Source of the DNA: Monomorium pharaonis
Lineage: Eukaryota; Arthropoda; Insecta; Hymenoptera; Formicidae
Length of the DNA stretch: 64,000 nt
Direction of reading: 5' to 3'
NCBI RefSeq assembly: GCF_013373865.1
Contig: NC_050473.1
Span: forward strand, 3,286,001-3,350,000
The notes below the pieces were generated by a model. That model was not told the DNA's origin. It searched no databases and was given only the letters and a program-made list of their open reading frames with translations. Of this stretch, positions 50,252 to 63,544 are shown in pieces. The stretch's first letter is position 1, and the number at the start of each line of letters is the position of its first letter. The position numbers and the translations under genes are program-made.

Positions 50252-50774
50252 TAATATAAATAATATTTATAGTTTTCTTGCAGTCTTTGACCCTGTTTTG
50301 TTCAAAAACTAAAACCAAATCCCTATTTCTTTTTAGATTCGGATTTTAGGGAAAAAACTTATCGATTACAATTGGTCTGATAATTTTTATTTTTCAGTAT
50401 AATATTTCTACAGGTTATCTTATTTATTTTTATAATTTTTGTTTCTAATAAAAATCTATTTCAATAAATTATAAGAAATGTTGCGTGGAGAAAGTAGATT
50501 CAGTTTTATAAATAATTGCTACAATCAGTCTTGAAAGAGATTTTGCTCATGGTGAATAATATTTCAATACTTCTAATAATAATAATAATAATAAATTATT
50601 AATATTCACAATAAATAATTTCAATAACTTAAATTTTTTTAATTACAAAACTAACTCTAATATTTACACTTACAAGAAATGCACAACAATTTTGATCACA
50701 AAAATGATTTTTATTACAAACTTAATATCTTATTATGATTTAAAACGTTTTTTGAGATTTAGCCTTATTACAGA

Positions 50775-51180
50775 GTTCAACATAGGATGTATATCTTTTC
50801 TACGATGAATATTAAACCATAATCCATTCTCCAGCATCATTATCAGACTTTTGTAAAAATTTTATTAGGGACGGAGTTTTTGCACAAGATTTCAGCTCAC
50901 ATCACGCTAGTAAATGAAATAGCAGGAGTTTAACTTCCAGCATAGCAAATCTGTTAGCTATGCACATTCTTAGTCCTAATTCAAATGGCAATAAGTAATA
51001 CAAGGAATTAAAATGCATTTTGTTAAAAAAATCTTTCTGGATAAGATTTCTCCAGATTATCGTAGTACTTTTTATTATGTGATGAAACACAGAAATATGC
51101 TAAGGGTGGGAAGGTCACGTTTTTGGCAAAATGATATATGGATGGAAGGATACACTTTTGAATGCGTTATGTGTCTAGTG
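50775..51180 (-). pseudogene. Cytochrome P450 C-terminal relic, CYP9-like
   Basis: Minus-strand translation gives, across two or more frames, the C-terminal P450 landmarks in order: a VYPS...CQKRDLP stretch (K-helix/PERF-preceding region), NKKYYDNLEKSYPERFF, then after a frameshift NSLYYLLPFELGLRMCIANRFAMLEVKLL, LFHLLA, an in-frame TGA (50902-50904, probably from CGA Arg), CELKSCAKTPS, then another shift to MMLENGLWFNIHRRK. Haem-loop Cys is present but the first Gly of PFGxG is Glu. CIAxRFA and the ExK helix resemble insect CYP9 proteins. Only the last 100 or so residues remain; no intact N-terminal part was seen nearby. Frame breaks plus the stop make it non-functional. Confidence 0.78.
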
Positions 51181-51499
51181 TATTTTTATAAAGTTTATTT
51201 ATTTACATTATTTATGATTAAGAAAAAATAACATATAACTTATAATATGTGTCATGTCAATTTATTTTTAATTATTAATAAATCTATTATGTGAATATAT
51301 TGTTTTATAGTCGAGATAAATGTATTCACGAAAGACACGAAATGACATGACAATTAAAGTTAAAAATTGAAGGTAAAATTAAAATTTGTCATACTTACAT
51401 GTGCCACAGCTTCGAATAAATCTTATGTAAAAGTTTACACATTTTGTAGTGACATACTATTACGTGCATTGGAACTTGGGTTAAGTTTTCATTACCCAA

Positions 51500-52700
51500 T
51501 TTAAATTAACATTGCGCTCGTGCATTTTCCATATACTGGATAATATTACGTGTTACGGTGTTACTCGCAATATCGGAAAAAGACAGTCGTTGCATTATCA
51601 ATTATTCGTTTAGGACAATGGACATGTAAGGACGCGTATCCAGTGATGCCAGTACCAAATCTTTTTGCACCTCGTGCTGTACGAGGAAGATGGCTGGCAG
51701 CAAGGATACTGCAAAAGGATTCAGCGTACCAACCGCGCGGCGGCGTTACTTTTGGCGCGTGAAGTTAACCGCGCGACGCGGCGTCACTTTTGACGCGTGA
51801 AGTTGACCACGCGAGAATGACGAAGCCGTTTCACTCCACCTTTTTGCGTATCGCTGTTAGAACGTAACGGACGCAACATGGACCGGCTCCTGAATAAGTG
51901 GCATCGCGAATCTCTTAATTGGTAAATATAACACGTATCAACCTTGCGTTGCAATTCGTTTGAACCCGTATCTGTCAACACTCGTTCGAGCGAAGATCGC
52001 GACTCGTAATGACACGTCAATCGTGATACGCGAAGTCGATTGTGCGGGAAGAAATCCCTCCACCCTCCGCCATCTTAATCGCATTCTCATTTCTCATTTA
52101 CAGATCACAGCAAGTCTGACATGGACCAGTGTCGGGGCAAATGTCGCGCCATATCTACTCGGTAAATCAAATCTGCATCGCAACTTAAGCTAAATTCCAA
52201 ATCTTAACTTTGTGCTCATGCATTTTCTCGCAATATCGGAAAAAGACAGTCATCACATCAATTATTCGTGTGGGCAATCGACATGGGAACGCGTACTCAG
52301 CGATGCCAGTATCGAATCTTTCTGTAACATCGTTGCTGCTAGCCATCCTCTTCCCACGATGCTGCAAAAAGATTCGGCATATCGCGCAGCGCGGCGTCAC
52401 TCGCTTAAAGTTGATCGCACGAAAGAAAGGAAGCCGTTATTTCATGTCTTCTTAATTTTCGTTATCATTTTCAGAACGCAACGAACGCAGAATGAACCGA
52501 TTCTAGAACGAGTGGCATCGCGAGTATCACTTAATTGGTAAGTATAACACGTATCTACGTTAATCGCGCGGGAAAGGAATCCCTTCACTATCTTAATGTG
52601 CATTTCCAGATCGTGACAATCCTGAGATGGATTGATTTTGGGGCGGATGACATTGCGATATTTATTTGGTGAGTATCATTTACATTGCTGTACTTGGTCA
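51500..52700 (+). repeat. Tandem duplication of a splice-signal-bearing, non-coding unit
   Basis: Unit 1 (about 51500-52198) and unit 2 (about 52199-52700) share, in the same order: GCATTTTC...CTCGCAATATCGGAAAAAGA, a diverged block with TTATTCG and GATGCCAGTA, CTGCAAAAGGATTC/CTGCAAAAAGATTC, a block ending TTAATTG|GTAAxTATAACACG, and a block starting CAG|ATC and ending with a GT donor. Substitutions and small indels are spread through exon-like and intron-like parts alike. No shared open frame survives in both units. Confidence 0.7.
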
Positions 52701-53370
52701 GCCGATAATGAAAAGCATTCTACTTTTAATTTCATATATTTTCTGTATATTGAACAATAAATAATAGACTTATCTTTTATCTTTGATAATCATTATGTCA
52801 TTATATTTCATTATAACATTAGAGTGTGCGAAATAATATTACAGACAGATATTCGCGTTATTATAATAGCCGATAATCTGATTGTTGCGTTGGTAATTAT
52901 TTAAGCAAATAATTAATTGTTATATTATTGTGTGTTACAGTATCATTGCAGCTATGTATAACAAACCACATTTCTGAGAGGAGGAGGAGGTCCGGGAAGG
53001 GCATCGGGTATCAGCGGAGCAACCTTGGGGTAAATATTTTTTATTTGCACAAATAGTTTTTTATTCGGTTTTATCTCAAAAAATTTCAAAAATATTTAGA
53101 GAAAGAATGAAAATATATATAACATTTTATATATTATACATTAATTTTTGTAATGATTAAAAAAATAATATATACCTATAATATATATACCTATGTGTGC
53201 ATATGCGTATGTGTTTCAAAGTCAAATTTTAAAAATTTAGTGTGCGCATAAAATTTTCCATTTTAAATATTTATTATTTTGAGCACTATTTTAATTTGAA
53301 TCTTATGTTTGTGTTACAGTGTCATCGCAGCTTCGTGGCTGATTATCTCCGCTCGTTGCGCATCGGATCG
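51861..53370 (+). ncRNA. Candidate multi-exon non-coding transcript with duplicated short exons
   Basis: Six short segments are bounded by AG and GT in the plus orientation: 51861-51921, 52104-52161, 52475-52537, 52610-52668, 52941-53029, 53320-53370. They form three similar pairs: segments 1/3 (both contain GTGGCATCGCGA), segments 2/4 (both follow CAG and contain ACATGGA/AGATGGA), and segments 5/6 (both follow TGTTACAG and start with TRTCATYGCAGCT). Donors are GTAAAT, GTAAGT and GTGAGT. Reading frames across the joined segments hit stops. This may be a spliced lncRNA or the decayed end of a gene; transcription is inferred from splice signals only. Confidence 0.3.
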
Positions 53371-53399
53371 GTGAGAGCAAAATAATTTAATTATAAAAC

Positions 53400-55500
53400 A
53401 AGAAAAAATATTATTTTTTTCAAAATTAAAATTATTTAAAAAATAACTTTGTTTACATAAAAACTAAGAATAACATATTAATATATGATACAAAAAAAAC
53501 ATTTTTGTTACATCAAAAGTGGTCCCTTTCATGACACTTTCTGTGGGTAAAGTCACCAATTTTAGCATTTTTACATTATTGCACAGTTCTTGTCCTTTAA
53601 TAGATACCGTGAAACATTCCAATACGATTTTTTGTACGCTTGATTATTTCGCATGCGTGTCATCTCGCGACGCGTATATGATAACTTTCGAATTTATTGC
53701 TTTTGCAAATCTTGACTAACTATTAATTTGTAAGAATTCAAGACTCTCAAGGGACCACACATCGACGAGTAACAAAGAATACGCGATTTATAACGAGGTT
53801 TTTCACGCTTATGGCTCGTACGTCCACTCCCTGCACTCGAGCACATCAACTTAAGGTCCTTATTACGTAATGTACTATTATATCAATTCAATAAGCTTTA
53901 TCATATTTTTATTCTATTTATTTCCGTTTTACTAAGTAAGCAGTACTCAATCAGAAACAAGTAAGTCTTATAGAATATAACAGAAGAATAAATAGAACTT
54001 ACGTATTATAATTTCGGAAAATTATTAGCGCTTTTTAATCGTTAATCGTTTCCAATTGATTGCAATTAAAAGATTTTTTCTGTAATTTTAAGAAATAAGA
54101 ATCAGACTGTGTAAATATAAGGTAATTCCAATATATTTTACTGGCGCACCTAAATTAAATTTATCTCAAATACTGTTTTAGTTTTAAGAAAAATAAATTA
54201 TATCAACACAAACTTAATTAATTCGTACTATCTACTATTAAAAATTAGAAATATGAAATATTTATTTGCTTACATTTTAAAAGAAAATTTTACAAAATTA
54301 TTGCGTTTTGCCATATACTTCATTAAAAATTAAAGATTGAAATTAATGTAGAGGTACCGAAAATAAAATTTTGACATTTTATGTTGAATGTATGGATTTG
54401 TATTTTATAAACGAGAATAAATATCACAAAATATTGCATATAAATTTGTTTATTATCTGTATAATATATTTGAAACAATATTATTCTACAACATTGCATA
54501 AAAATATACAAAGACATGAAAAAATGTCTTGACTCATTCGATAAAACATGAATCATGAATAATTGTCTAGCGTTGCATCGCTGTTACCGGAAACAAAACG
54601 ATTCGATATGTCGATTACAATTTATGATTTAAATAATGTTCAAATTGAAGCAAGAATATTGTACTATGTGAATCTTACGATACACTTTATAAATTTTTTA
54701 CAAACAAATGAAATTTAGTCGTAAGTAAATTCGTTACATAATTTTGACTTAATATTTATAATACATAGAAATAAATCACAAATATTAAACAAGACATCAT
54801 TTTTAAATTAAGGACGTCGTTTAGAAAATAAATTTCTCAAAACATTAAAATAAAAAATTACAGCGAACAAAAATTTTCGCATATATTTCTTTTATGCAAT
54901 GAAAGAAAAGATTACCGTCGTTTTATTAAATTTTTTTGGAATGCGCTGCACAAGAAGCGTAAGTTTAATAATTTAGACAAAGAAATAAGAACACATCGAG
55001 AGCGCGTGTCTCGATTATCTCATAAATATGTTTAGATAGTACATAGGCTAGAAACAAAACTTAATTTGAAGCTTAGTTTTCATTTTATTATTAACGAAGG
55101 ATCTATTTCGTGCGCATTTCTTTGATCGAATAAATTTCAAAAATTCATGAATTTTTAACCGCATTCTCGTACGAACGCAATTACTATTTTCTTTTGAGAT
55201 CATTGATCGAAGGATAACAATGATAATTATTATATTATCAATAATAATAATAGTAATAATTAATAATATATAATGATAATCATATTATAATTATATTACT
55301 TAATAATAATAGTAATAAAAATAACTATGCGATAAAGTATCCTTTACCAGGAGAGATATACCTATAATTTATGTACATGTTTTCCGTGCGTGTGTCATCC
55401 TCACTTTTCGCTTCTTTCCTCTTTTCTTTAAATTATGTATCGTTAAGATAATTTACTATATTCGTCACGGTAGCAACATAAATAATAATGTAACACTATT
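53400..55500. other. No recognised gene
   Basis: AT-rich. An (AAT)-rich stretch lies at about 55215-55320. Open frames are short and without family features. Confidence 0.35.
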
Positions 55501-56093
55501 ATTTACAAACTATTTCTCTCTCTTTCTCTTGCTCGCTCGCACGCATTCTCTCTATCTAACTTTGCGCTCTTTCTCTCTTCCGTTCTCTCTTTATTGCTGC
55601 CTCGCTCAATCGCGCGCGTTGCATGCGAATCTGGTTCGATGATCGACGACGCACCCTCCTCCATTCCCTCAATCGCGAATGCATAACGATCTCACGGAAT
55701 CTCTTTGTTAACACTTTCCCGAGAAAATTGCTTAAGGTCACGATAACGTTAAAATAAATCCTGACCGATCAAAAAATAATTTTTAATACTTTGGAATCAT
55801 CTCGATATGATTTTGACTTCCTATTCTGCTTAGATACAAAAAGCCCCATTTATTCGTCATCGGTGGACAAGAATCAAATGAAGGACCATCCGTTAGTTCG
55901 GAAAAGTGTTAAAATCGATTACTTTTCAATTTCGCTGTTCTTGTCGATGAGAAAGACGTCTGCTGCATTTATTCATCGCCAACCGTTAACAATATATACG
56001 TATCACAAGTCGTCGCGCGCGAATAACGGCGGCATCGCTCCCGCGCCGCGGAAACGATTCGACGGAAGAAGAGGCGCTTCCGGTCACGTTCTT

Positions 56094-56180
56094 CTTATGG
56101 CCCTCGCACGCGATAAGAGCGATACGCAATGTGAGCTCTGCATCTTCGGACATTACACGTTGGGGTGCGAGGGCCATTAA
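56094..56180. other. Stem-loop with near-perfect arms (miRNA-precursor-like)
   Basis: Left arm CTTATGGCCCTCGCAC (56094-56109) pairs with the right arm 56164-56180 (reverse complement CTTAATGGCCCTCGCAC), with one unpaired base and a loop of about 54 nt. It is GC-rich and directly followed by a second small stem (arms GAGACGCG/CGCGTCTC, about 56188-56213). Confidence 0.4.
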
Positions 56181-56219
56181 GTAAAAGAGAGACGCGAAAT
56201 TAGCCCGCGTCTCTTTTCG

Positions 56220-57899
56220 TAGTTTCCTGAGGTATACACACAATACACATGGGCGCACGCGTGAGAGAGATCTTACGAGAACACATAAAAAATTAGCATT
56301 AAATTAACAATCATCATCTCATGTATACAAGAAAGAATATTAAATCTTCTTTAATCGTGCTACTGTAGATAAACTTTCATCCATGTGCGAATTTAAGTTA
56401 AATTTTAAACAGATTCTATTAAATAATTTGATTTTTTATTTTAGCCTAATCCTTATCCGATACACTTCAGTAGAATTTCATAATCAGTATCCTGGTTTCT
56501 TTTACGACTCCAATGACAAAAATGCTTGCCGCGAAGATATTGACATTAGTGACTTGAAAAAATTACAATTTCAAACATCTTACTTTGAAACAAAATAGAT
56601 TTTTTAATTAAAATTTAAATTTGAATATGTAAAAAAATTTCACAATTTTCGATAATTTTCGATAATTAATTGAATATTGAGTTCGATGGGATTTAGATTG
56701 ACCCCACTGTATCGGAAAAGAGTTAAAATAATATTTAAGAATGTTTTGGCTGCATAATGCCAGCTAAAAGTTATCAAAATTAAAAAATCGTAAACTTTTT
56801 AGGTTTATTTTTTTCCTAATAAAAATGACAAAAAATTCTGGGCGTTAGTAGTCAGTACTTGAATGTTAAGCCTGAAACTAACTGCAAGAATCAAAGCGAA
56901 TAATTTGACTTATAATGGTTTATGCCACAGAAATAAACATTCAAAGTAATGTTAATTAGAAAAAATATGAAGAGCGCTAGGATTAAAGTTTGATAATTTT
57001 AAATAGACATAATTTGCTTACATGATAAAAATGATTGTTAATTTAATATTCATTTCTTTTCCGTGCAGATAATTTTAGAATTCGCATGCGGGATATTCTT
57101 CCGTGAAAAATGCCGCATACCTCGATCATGTCGCCTTCGAAGCGAGAGTTCGAGATGAACTCGCGCGCGCGATCGTCGATCATCGCAATGTAATTCGTCG
57201 TACAGAAAGTCGCCTGGCCACCGGCAATCTATATCGCATTGCCCATTCTGTATTACACTTTATCTACTTCTCCCTTTTCCCGTGTCTACGTATGTACAGT
57301 GACGAAGGAAAAGAGACCGACGCACATTACACGTCATCGTCATCGTGGTCTCTTCATCAATAATCGCCTAAGACTTCTCTCTTTCCTTTTTTGTGTGTAT
57401 ATATGTATATATATATATACACACACATATACGTATATATCAAAACCATTTCGCGTAGAAATACTGATCCCACTAAATGTCCCTCTCGCGGTGGTTAAAT
57501 GATATCTAAATTTTTGATCGATCGTCTTGCGACAGTCGTCCTTCATAGTTTCTCGCGAGAAAAAAAAAACTGCGAAGAAAGGAAAGGATTTCTGATGATC
57601 AAAAGGCAAATGCCGAGCAGCTTGTTTATATTAAAGAGCCTAACTTTGCGAGTTTTGTGTGAAAAAAACAGAAAGAGATGGAGAAGTCATGCTCACTCCA
57701 TTATAAAAATTATCCTTTTTTATTCGACATTTAATTTTATTAAAAAATTATATAATATGGTGTTACTACATTGGTTCACCATAAACACTATTTAAAAAAT
57801 TTTATTTAAAGAAACATGAAAACGACATAATTTTAAATTTAAAAAATTTAAATGTTAAAGAAAAGTATAATTTTAGATAATGAATAATTTGACTTTTCA

Positions 57900-57900
<1 letters not shown>
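56220..57900. other. No recognised gene
   Basis: Short open frames at 56383-56598 and 57103-57795 lack family features. The 57100-57360 part is GC-richer than its surroundings. Confidence 0.3.

Positions 57901-57904
<4 letters not shown>

Positions 57905-57938
<34 letters not shown>
57905..57938. repeat. (TA)n microsatellite
   Basis: About 17 TA units in AT-rich sequence. Confidence 0.95.
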
Positions 57939-57940
<2 letters not shown>

Positions 57941-58768
57941 ATTATTTTACTTAAACAATTTTATTATTTCGTAAAGACTGTTCTATTTTATTGTATTTTA
58001 CTTATAAGTCATATTCATGTTAAAATTTTAACTTTTGAATAAAATTCAATATATTCGATGTGTGATATACAAAATTATGTACGATTGTGATCTTTCTTAA
58101 GAATTGCAATAATATATATCGTATCACATAACATAATTTCTCATATTTTAAATATTGGTTAATTTTATAACTCAAATTGAATCATGCGTTTTATTAATAT
58201 CTTTTGAATCATATTTAATTTTATGAAATTATTGCTCGAATAACTTATACAATATAAAAAGAATTGTATAAATTATTTTACTATACAAAATATATTAAAT
58301 AATTATGATATTAATAAAACAAGAAATTATTAAGTTAAATTATAAATAAACGTGTATCTTGTATAATTATAAAGAAATGTTTATCATCGTATTTCCTTTT
58401 TAGTTTTTTTTTCACCAAAAACTTTGCAAATTTGGACACTATTTTAAATGTCCCCTTGAACTTTGTTCACAGAATGGGACAATGTGTTTAATACATTTAT
58501 TTAAACTTTTAAACGTTTATTATCAAGAACGAAGGTTCTACGATATCCTAGTACGAGTCAATAGTAATTGATATCGCGTTTCATAATAGGATTTTCACGA
58601 GCGGCTCGAACCGCCCCTGTCGTCATGTCGGAACATTGTCGCAAGAAAACGTGCGAGAGTACGACGTCGGACAAGTGGATCGTTGTTCTACTTGCGCTCT
58701 GCTTTGGATCGATAAAAGCGTAGCCCGTGCGAAACGCCCGCACCAGGGCGTTCGCACGAACGAGCGAA

Positions 58769-58834
58769 AGAACGAACGAACGAACGAACGAACGAACGAA
58801 CGAACGAACGAACGAACGAACGAACGAACGAACG
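58769..58834. repeat. (GAAC)n tetranucleotide repeat
   Basis: About 16 GAAC/CGAA units. Frames on both strands (Thr-Asn-Glu-Arg or Phe-Val-Arg-Ser repeats) are translations of the repeat and not evidence of a gene. Confidence 0.95.
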
Positions 58835-58839
58835 GTGAG

Positions 58840-61800
58840 CGAGTAAACCGGTTGGAGAACGGCGGCACGTGTCTGAACGATTAAGCGTTAACGACTTCCG
58901 GGGAACGCAATTTTCGGACTTTGACGATCTCGAGGTCGATTGAAATATAACCGGAAATCCTGAACGATATTTCCCGAGGCTTATTGACGTGATTAACAAG
59001 ATGAAGTTCAAACAGGTGTGAACAGGTGAAAATTAATGAGACCCGTCTCTCGAAGCAACAATCATGACGACGATGACGACAACGACGACGGCGACAACGA
59101 TAAAAGCAAAACACGTCTCGAGACACACGAAACCAATACGCGAACCAATCCTCATTAGAATCATAAATTCGTAAAGAAGCGGAACGGCGAATTGACATTT
59201 TCGCGGTTGTCATTACCCCCTTGCTACACTCCGTCTCCGCTGCCCTCGTAATCCTTATCCCTCATCACGGCGGCGGCGGCAGCTCCTACTCTCTTATTCC
59301 CATTCTCAGTCTGCTCGTTTTCTCTCCCTCACGGTGATATTGATCCTCCAGTCGCGAAGCCCACCCACGAGCAGCAACGTTAGACTGCCACATTCGACCT
59401 AATGTAGAACCGTAACGCAAATGAAAACGTGCGTGAGGAGTGAGCGAATTCTCCTTCTCCATCAATATCGTCCAAAAGATTTTCACGCCGTAAGAAAACG
59501 AAAGAAAATTCGATATCGTTTTTCTTTCTTTAGTAAGATACCGAAAGGATGATAATGTTAATACACCTGGGAGATGTACTACTTATTTTATTAAAAAGAG
59601 GTTGGTTCTTTATTTAACCACTGATTCTATCCTTGTTGAAACAATAAAATGTTGTAGGATCATTCCACTAGTCAACAAACAAATAAGTTAATATTAATTA
59701 ATATAATTATATTTTTTAAAAATAATAAATAACAATAGAAGAATACATGTCTACATGAAAATATTAATTAATGACCTCTTTTCCAATCTAAATCTTCGTG
59801 ATAATATTTTTTGTGCAATTTTGTATACATTTTCAAATTCATCAAACTGCACGTCGAATAAATTTTCAATCTTGAAACACATTTCTAAATTAAATAAAAA
59901 CAATATTACAATATATAACTAATTAATTTAATAGTAATAATGTTAAGAAGACTTTATTATAGTAATGGTGGCAGTAAGAATTCAGTTTGCTAAATCAATA
60001 ATATTTTAATCAAATCTGTTATTGAAAATCTGATTTAAAAAATATCAATTATTTATTTGCAATTTATTATTCTAAAGTCTTATTATTTTCATATTCTTTT
60101 TAAACAGTCATTTGATAATTGTTCAGTGACTCGTGTAGTACCTCTATTAATTTTTAAGAACATCTTTCAATTGTTTATATACATAAATAATGTTGAAAAA
60201 GAAAATTTGTTCTTTCTTACGCTTTTTTCCAAAATTGTCCTCTATTTTCCCAAATTCAATATCTTTCCTGACTATGCTTGATTTAAATATCATAAAATCA
60301 TTATAAGTTTTAAAAAGCAGAATGAGAAACATATTTTCTTCTCCTAGCTTTCTTATGCAAATGAAACAAGAATTGTATAACATTAGTAACTGTTCAATCA
60401 TTTTATTACTTTGTTCCAACGAGAATAGAATCTCTACTAAAAATAAATATTGCATCAACCTCTTATTAATCCTAATTGGTAATCGTGGATATTTTTAAAT
60501 TAATTATATACAAAATCTCTGTCTTTCTCTCTCTTATAATAAAAAAATGACAAATAATTGCCTATTGCAAAAAATGTTTTCAAATAAAAGTTGTGTGAAT
60601 TCGTTGGAAAAGAGTAAGATAAGCGCGTAATATATTTCAGGAGGCCATTTTAAGACCATGTTACTTTTTTTACAAAGTCACACATTTTTAATTCAAAATT
60701 TTTTTCATAAAGAGTCTACTTTTTTAGTTATTTATACTTCCCACATTACGCGTAAAACACCTTGTATATCTTAATTACGCACAATCGACGTTCTTAATTA
60801 ATTATATATAAATAATAAATGTATATATGTATATATAAATTATATAAATAATATGTAAATAATAATTATATATATGCCAAATCTCTTGAAATAATTCTAA
60901 TGATTTTCACAACCTTACATAATTTTAAATCTTATTTCTCAAATTTGTACCTTCAAAATGAAAAAAATCGTTTAATTATGTTAATTTTATATAAAGACAC
61001 ATTAATTTAATATTTCATTAGGTACATTGGAACCATGAGTATCAGTTAAGAAAATTTCGGAGCACAAATACCATTAGAGTTAATAAAACAAATAGTGTAT
61101 TTTTCAGGTGTTTACATTGTTTTGAAAATTCTAATTCCAGGCAGATCTGAGATTCTTACGGAGAGATGGTAATGAGATGTATCGGGAAAGAGATAAAGCG
61201 TGGGGATGCATGGAAAAAGTCTCGCGCGCGTTGCACGCCAATCGCGTAACTCTTTGGCGTTACTCTGGCGGCCGGGATAACGTGCTGGGATAACGCGCAT
61301 TAATTTTCGGACGGATCGATACGACACGCGATAAGCCGCCGATGGTTTATCGTCCCTGGGATTTTCCGCATGGCGAACGGATCAAATTTATATCTCGTTC
61401 GGTGCCGATGACGAATTTCCGATAACGCGACTCGGCAACATGGCTCCACCGACAACGAGAGACGGAGATTTTTTGGAAAAATTCGAAAGTGTTCAAGTGA
61501 AGAGATATATGTATCTTGTAGGAACTCAACGCTTTTATTAATAACAGTTCAACATGGAATTTATTCTATATGCGAAATGCCCGTGTTTTTTATATATAAT
61601 GTTTTTTTTTATAAATATATAAATAATACGATACATATAATGTGCCTCGATCAAGGCCATCCTTGAGGAGTTAATACGTCGTAACCTTCGCCTCGATCGA
61701 CTGTCGACAGTGTGGAAAAATCAATGTTTTAAACGATGCGGCGCGCGTTTCGCGATTTGTTCCTTATATGTTTCTATAGGTTTTCTCTGCGCGAAACCTT

Positions 61801-62370
61801 GAACGTAAGATGCCGCGGCTAATTTTCCATCAACAAATAGGCAACAAACGGTTCAAATTTTCTCTTTGTTAGGCACTGCTTTCTTCTCCGTTTAAAAAGA
61901 AAAAAAAAAGAAAGACAACGATCCACTGTAACAATCGTCATCACGCACTTTTGCTCTCTGGTTGGTCCCTGATGTTAATTTTTCCTATAACAATGCGCAA
62001 TTCCGCATCCTCACTTTCCTCTCTTCTTTCTCCCCTTCCCTTTTTCGTCTGCGTGAAACGTATAAAACGGACAAGCCAATATAAGGTTTTTTTTCGTCGA
62101 TTTTCTTAAAGATTTTACAAAGTTATTGACATGTGAGAGAATCAGATCTCTAATCTTTTTCTTCTTTTTCCCCCTTTTTTAGATTATGTTTCGTGGCCCC
62201 AATATTTTACAAATGTCACCCCACCCGGTTGAGAGAAATTTAAAAAAAGATTATATTATTATTATCTCCTAATCCACTTGGCGGGATTTGCTAACTTCTA
62301 GCAAAGAGTCGCGGCAAGCGACCAATAAAATCCAACCGAAAGTCTTCGTGCACACTTTCGGCGAACAGTC
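58840..62370. other. No recognised gene
   Basis: GC-richer blocks at 58840-59500 (with GGCGGC runs near 59270) and 61120-61520 are separated by AT-rich sequence. They may be regulatory or 5' non-coding sequence of the gene at the right edge; no splice chain could be built. Confidence 0.3.
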
Positions 62371-62377
62371 GAGGACG

Positions 62378-62380
<3 letters not shown>

Positions 62381-62413
<33 letters not shown>

Positions 62414-62419
62414 CTTTGC

Positions 62420-62466
<47 letters not shown>
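62381..62466. repeat. Adjacent (CT)n and (TA)n microsatellites
   Basis: (CT)15 at 62381-62410 and about 22 TA units at 62422-62466. Confidence 0.95.
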
Positions 62467-62470
<4 letters not shown>

Positions 62471-63544
62471 GCGGGATTCAATACCTGCTTCTCTTACATT
62501 AATATTCCTTTTTTGTCGTGTGCTTTTTTTCTTTTTTAAAAACAGTATTTTTGATTAGACGAACCACAGATCGCTATTCTTTTCTTTTTGTTATCTATGG
62601 AATGTATCGCTATTTGGAAGAATAGTCACAGATTCCTTTTTCTCTCTTTCTCCCTCCCTCTCCCATCCCTATATCATCGAACTATATTGTTGAATTATTA
62701 TACATTGTTAACGGTTCCGCATATGCGATCAACACAAAGCGCAAACTTCAAGATTTTCCTTGTCTTTCCTTACTTTTTTTATTTGGTTAAAAAAATCTTT
62801 AAAATAAAGCATACAAAATTGCGTTTGATAAAGTAAGAAAAAGAAAAGAACGGTGAATAATATTTCGACGATACACTCCGCGCGAATCCCTACGAGAGAA
62901 AAATGATTGCCCCCATTTAGAAAATACCGAGTAGTTCGCCGCGATCGAAAATGGAATCTACTTTATCGCCGACTAATTTGTGTGCAACTTCAACGTAACG
63001 CGACACAGCACATTCGGTATATTAAAACTTAATAAATATGTGTGTACAAATGTGCTCTGTCGCCGTGATGCATTCGTGTTTCATGTCTCTCTCACCACAC
63101 GCTCTCTTTCAGTCGCGCATAATTTTTCACGTGCACGCGATTTTCACCTGCATTATTACTGTCGTCTCGTTAAACACTGTAACCACTATAATATTTATCT
63201 ATATATATTTTAGGTTCCTTATTGTTACATAATCGTCTAACTGTGCGATCTTAACGCCTCAAATTTCTTCTAGTTTTTGTAATATCTATATACAATGAAT
63301 AATTTTCTTTATCTCGCATTAGCGCTAACAATGCGTTTAGGAGAGAGGAAGTTCCTTCTTTCTTTTTTATCCCTTTTATCATAAATCTCTGATATAACGG
63401 ATCGATCGGATCAGCGCGCGCGATTTCGTATTTACGTGCGTCGCAAACTTAGAATTGAATGCTGATAATTGATAATTGACTTGCTGTTAATTGTAAATGT
63501 GCCGTTAATGGCATAATTAAATACGTTACCCTCTAATCGTTACG

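Noticed and set aside
56383..56598. 71-codon plus-strand frame preceded by a TTTTAG acceptor-like string
   Set aside because: No family features and no downstream donor or partner exon found.
58636..58884. Frames encoding Thr-Asn-Glu-Arg or Phe-Val-Arg-Ser repeats
   Set aside because: Pure translation of the (GAAC)n tract, whose unit length keeps all frames open.
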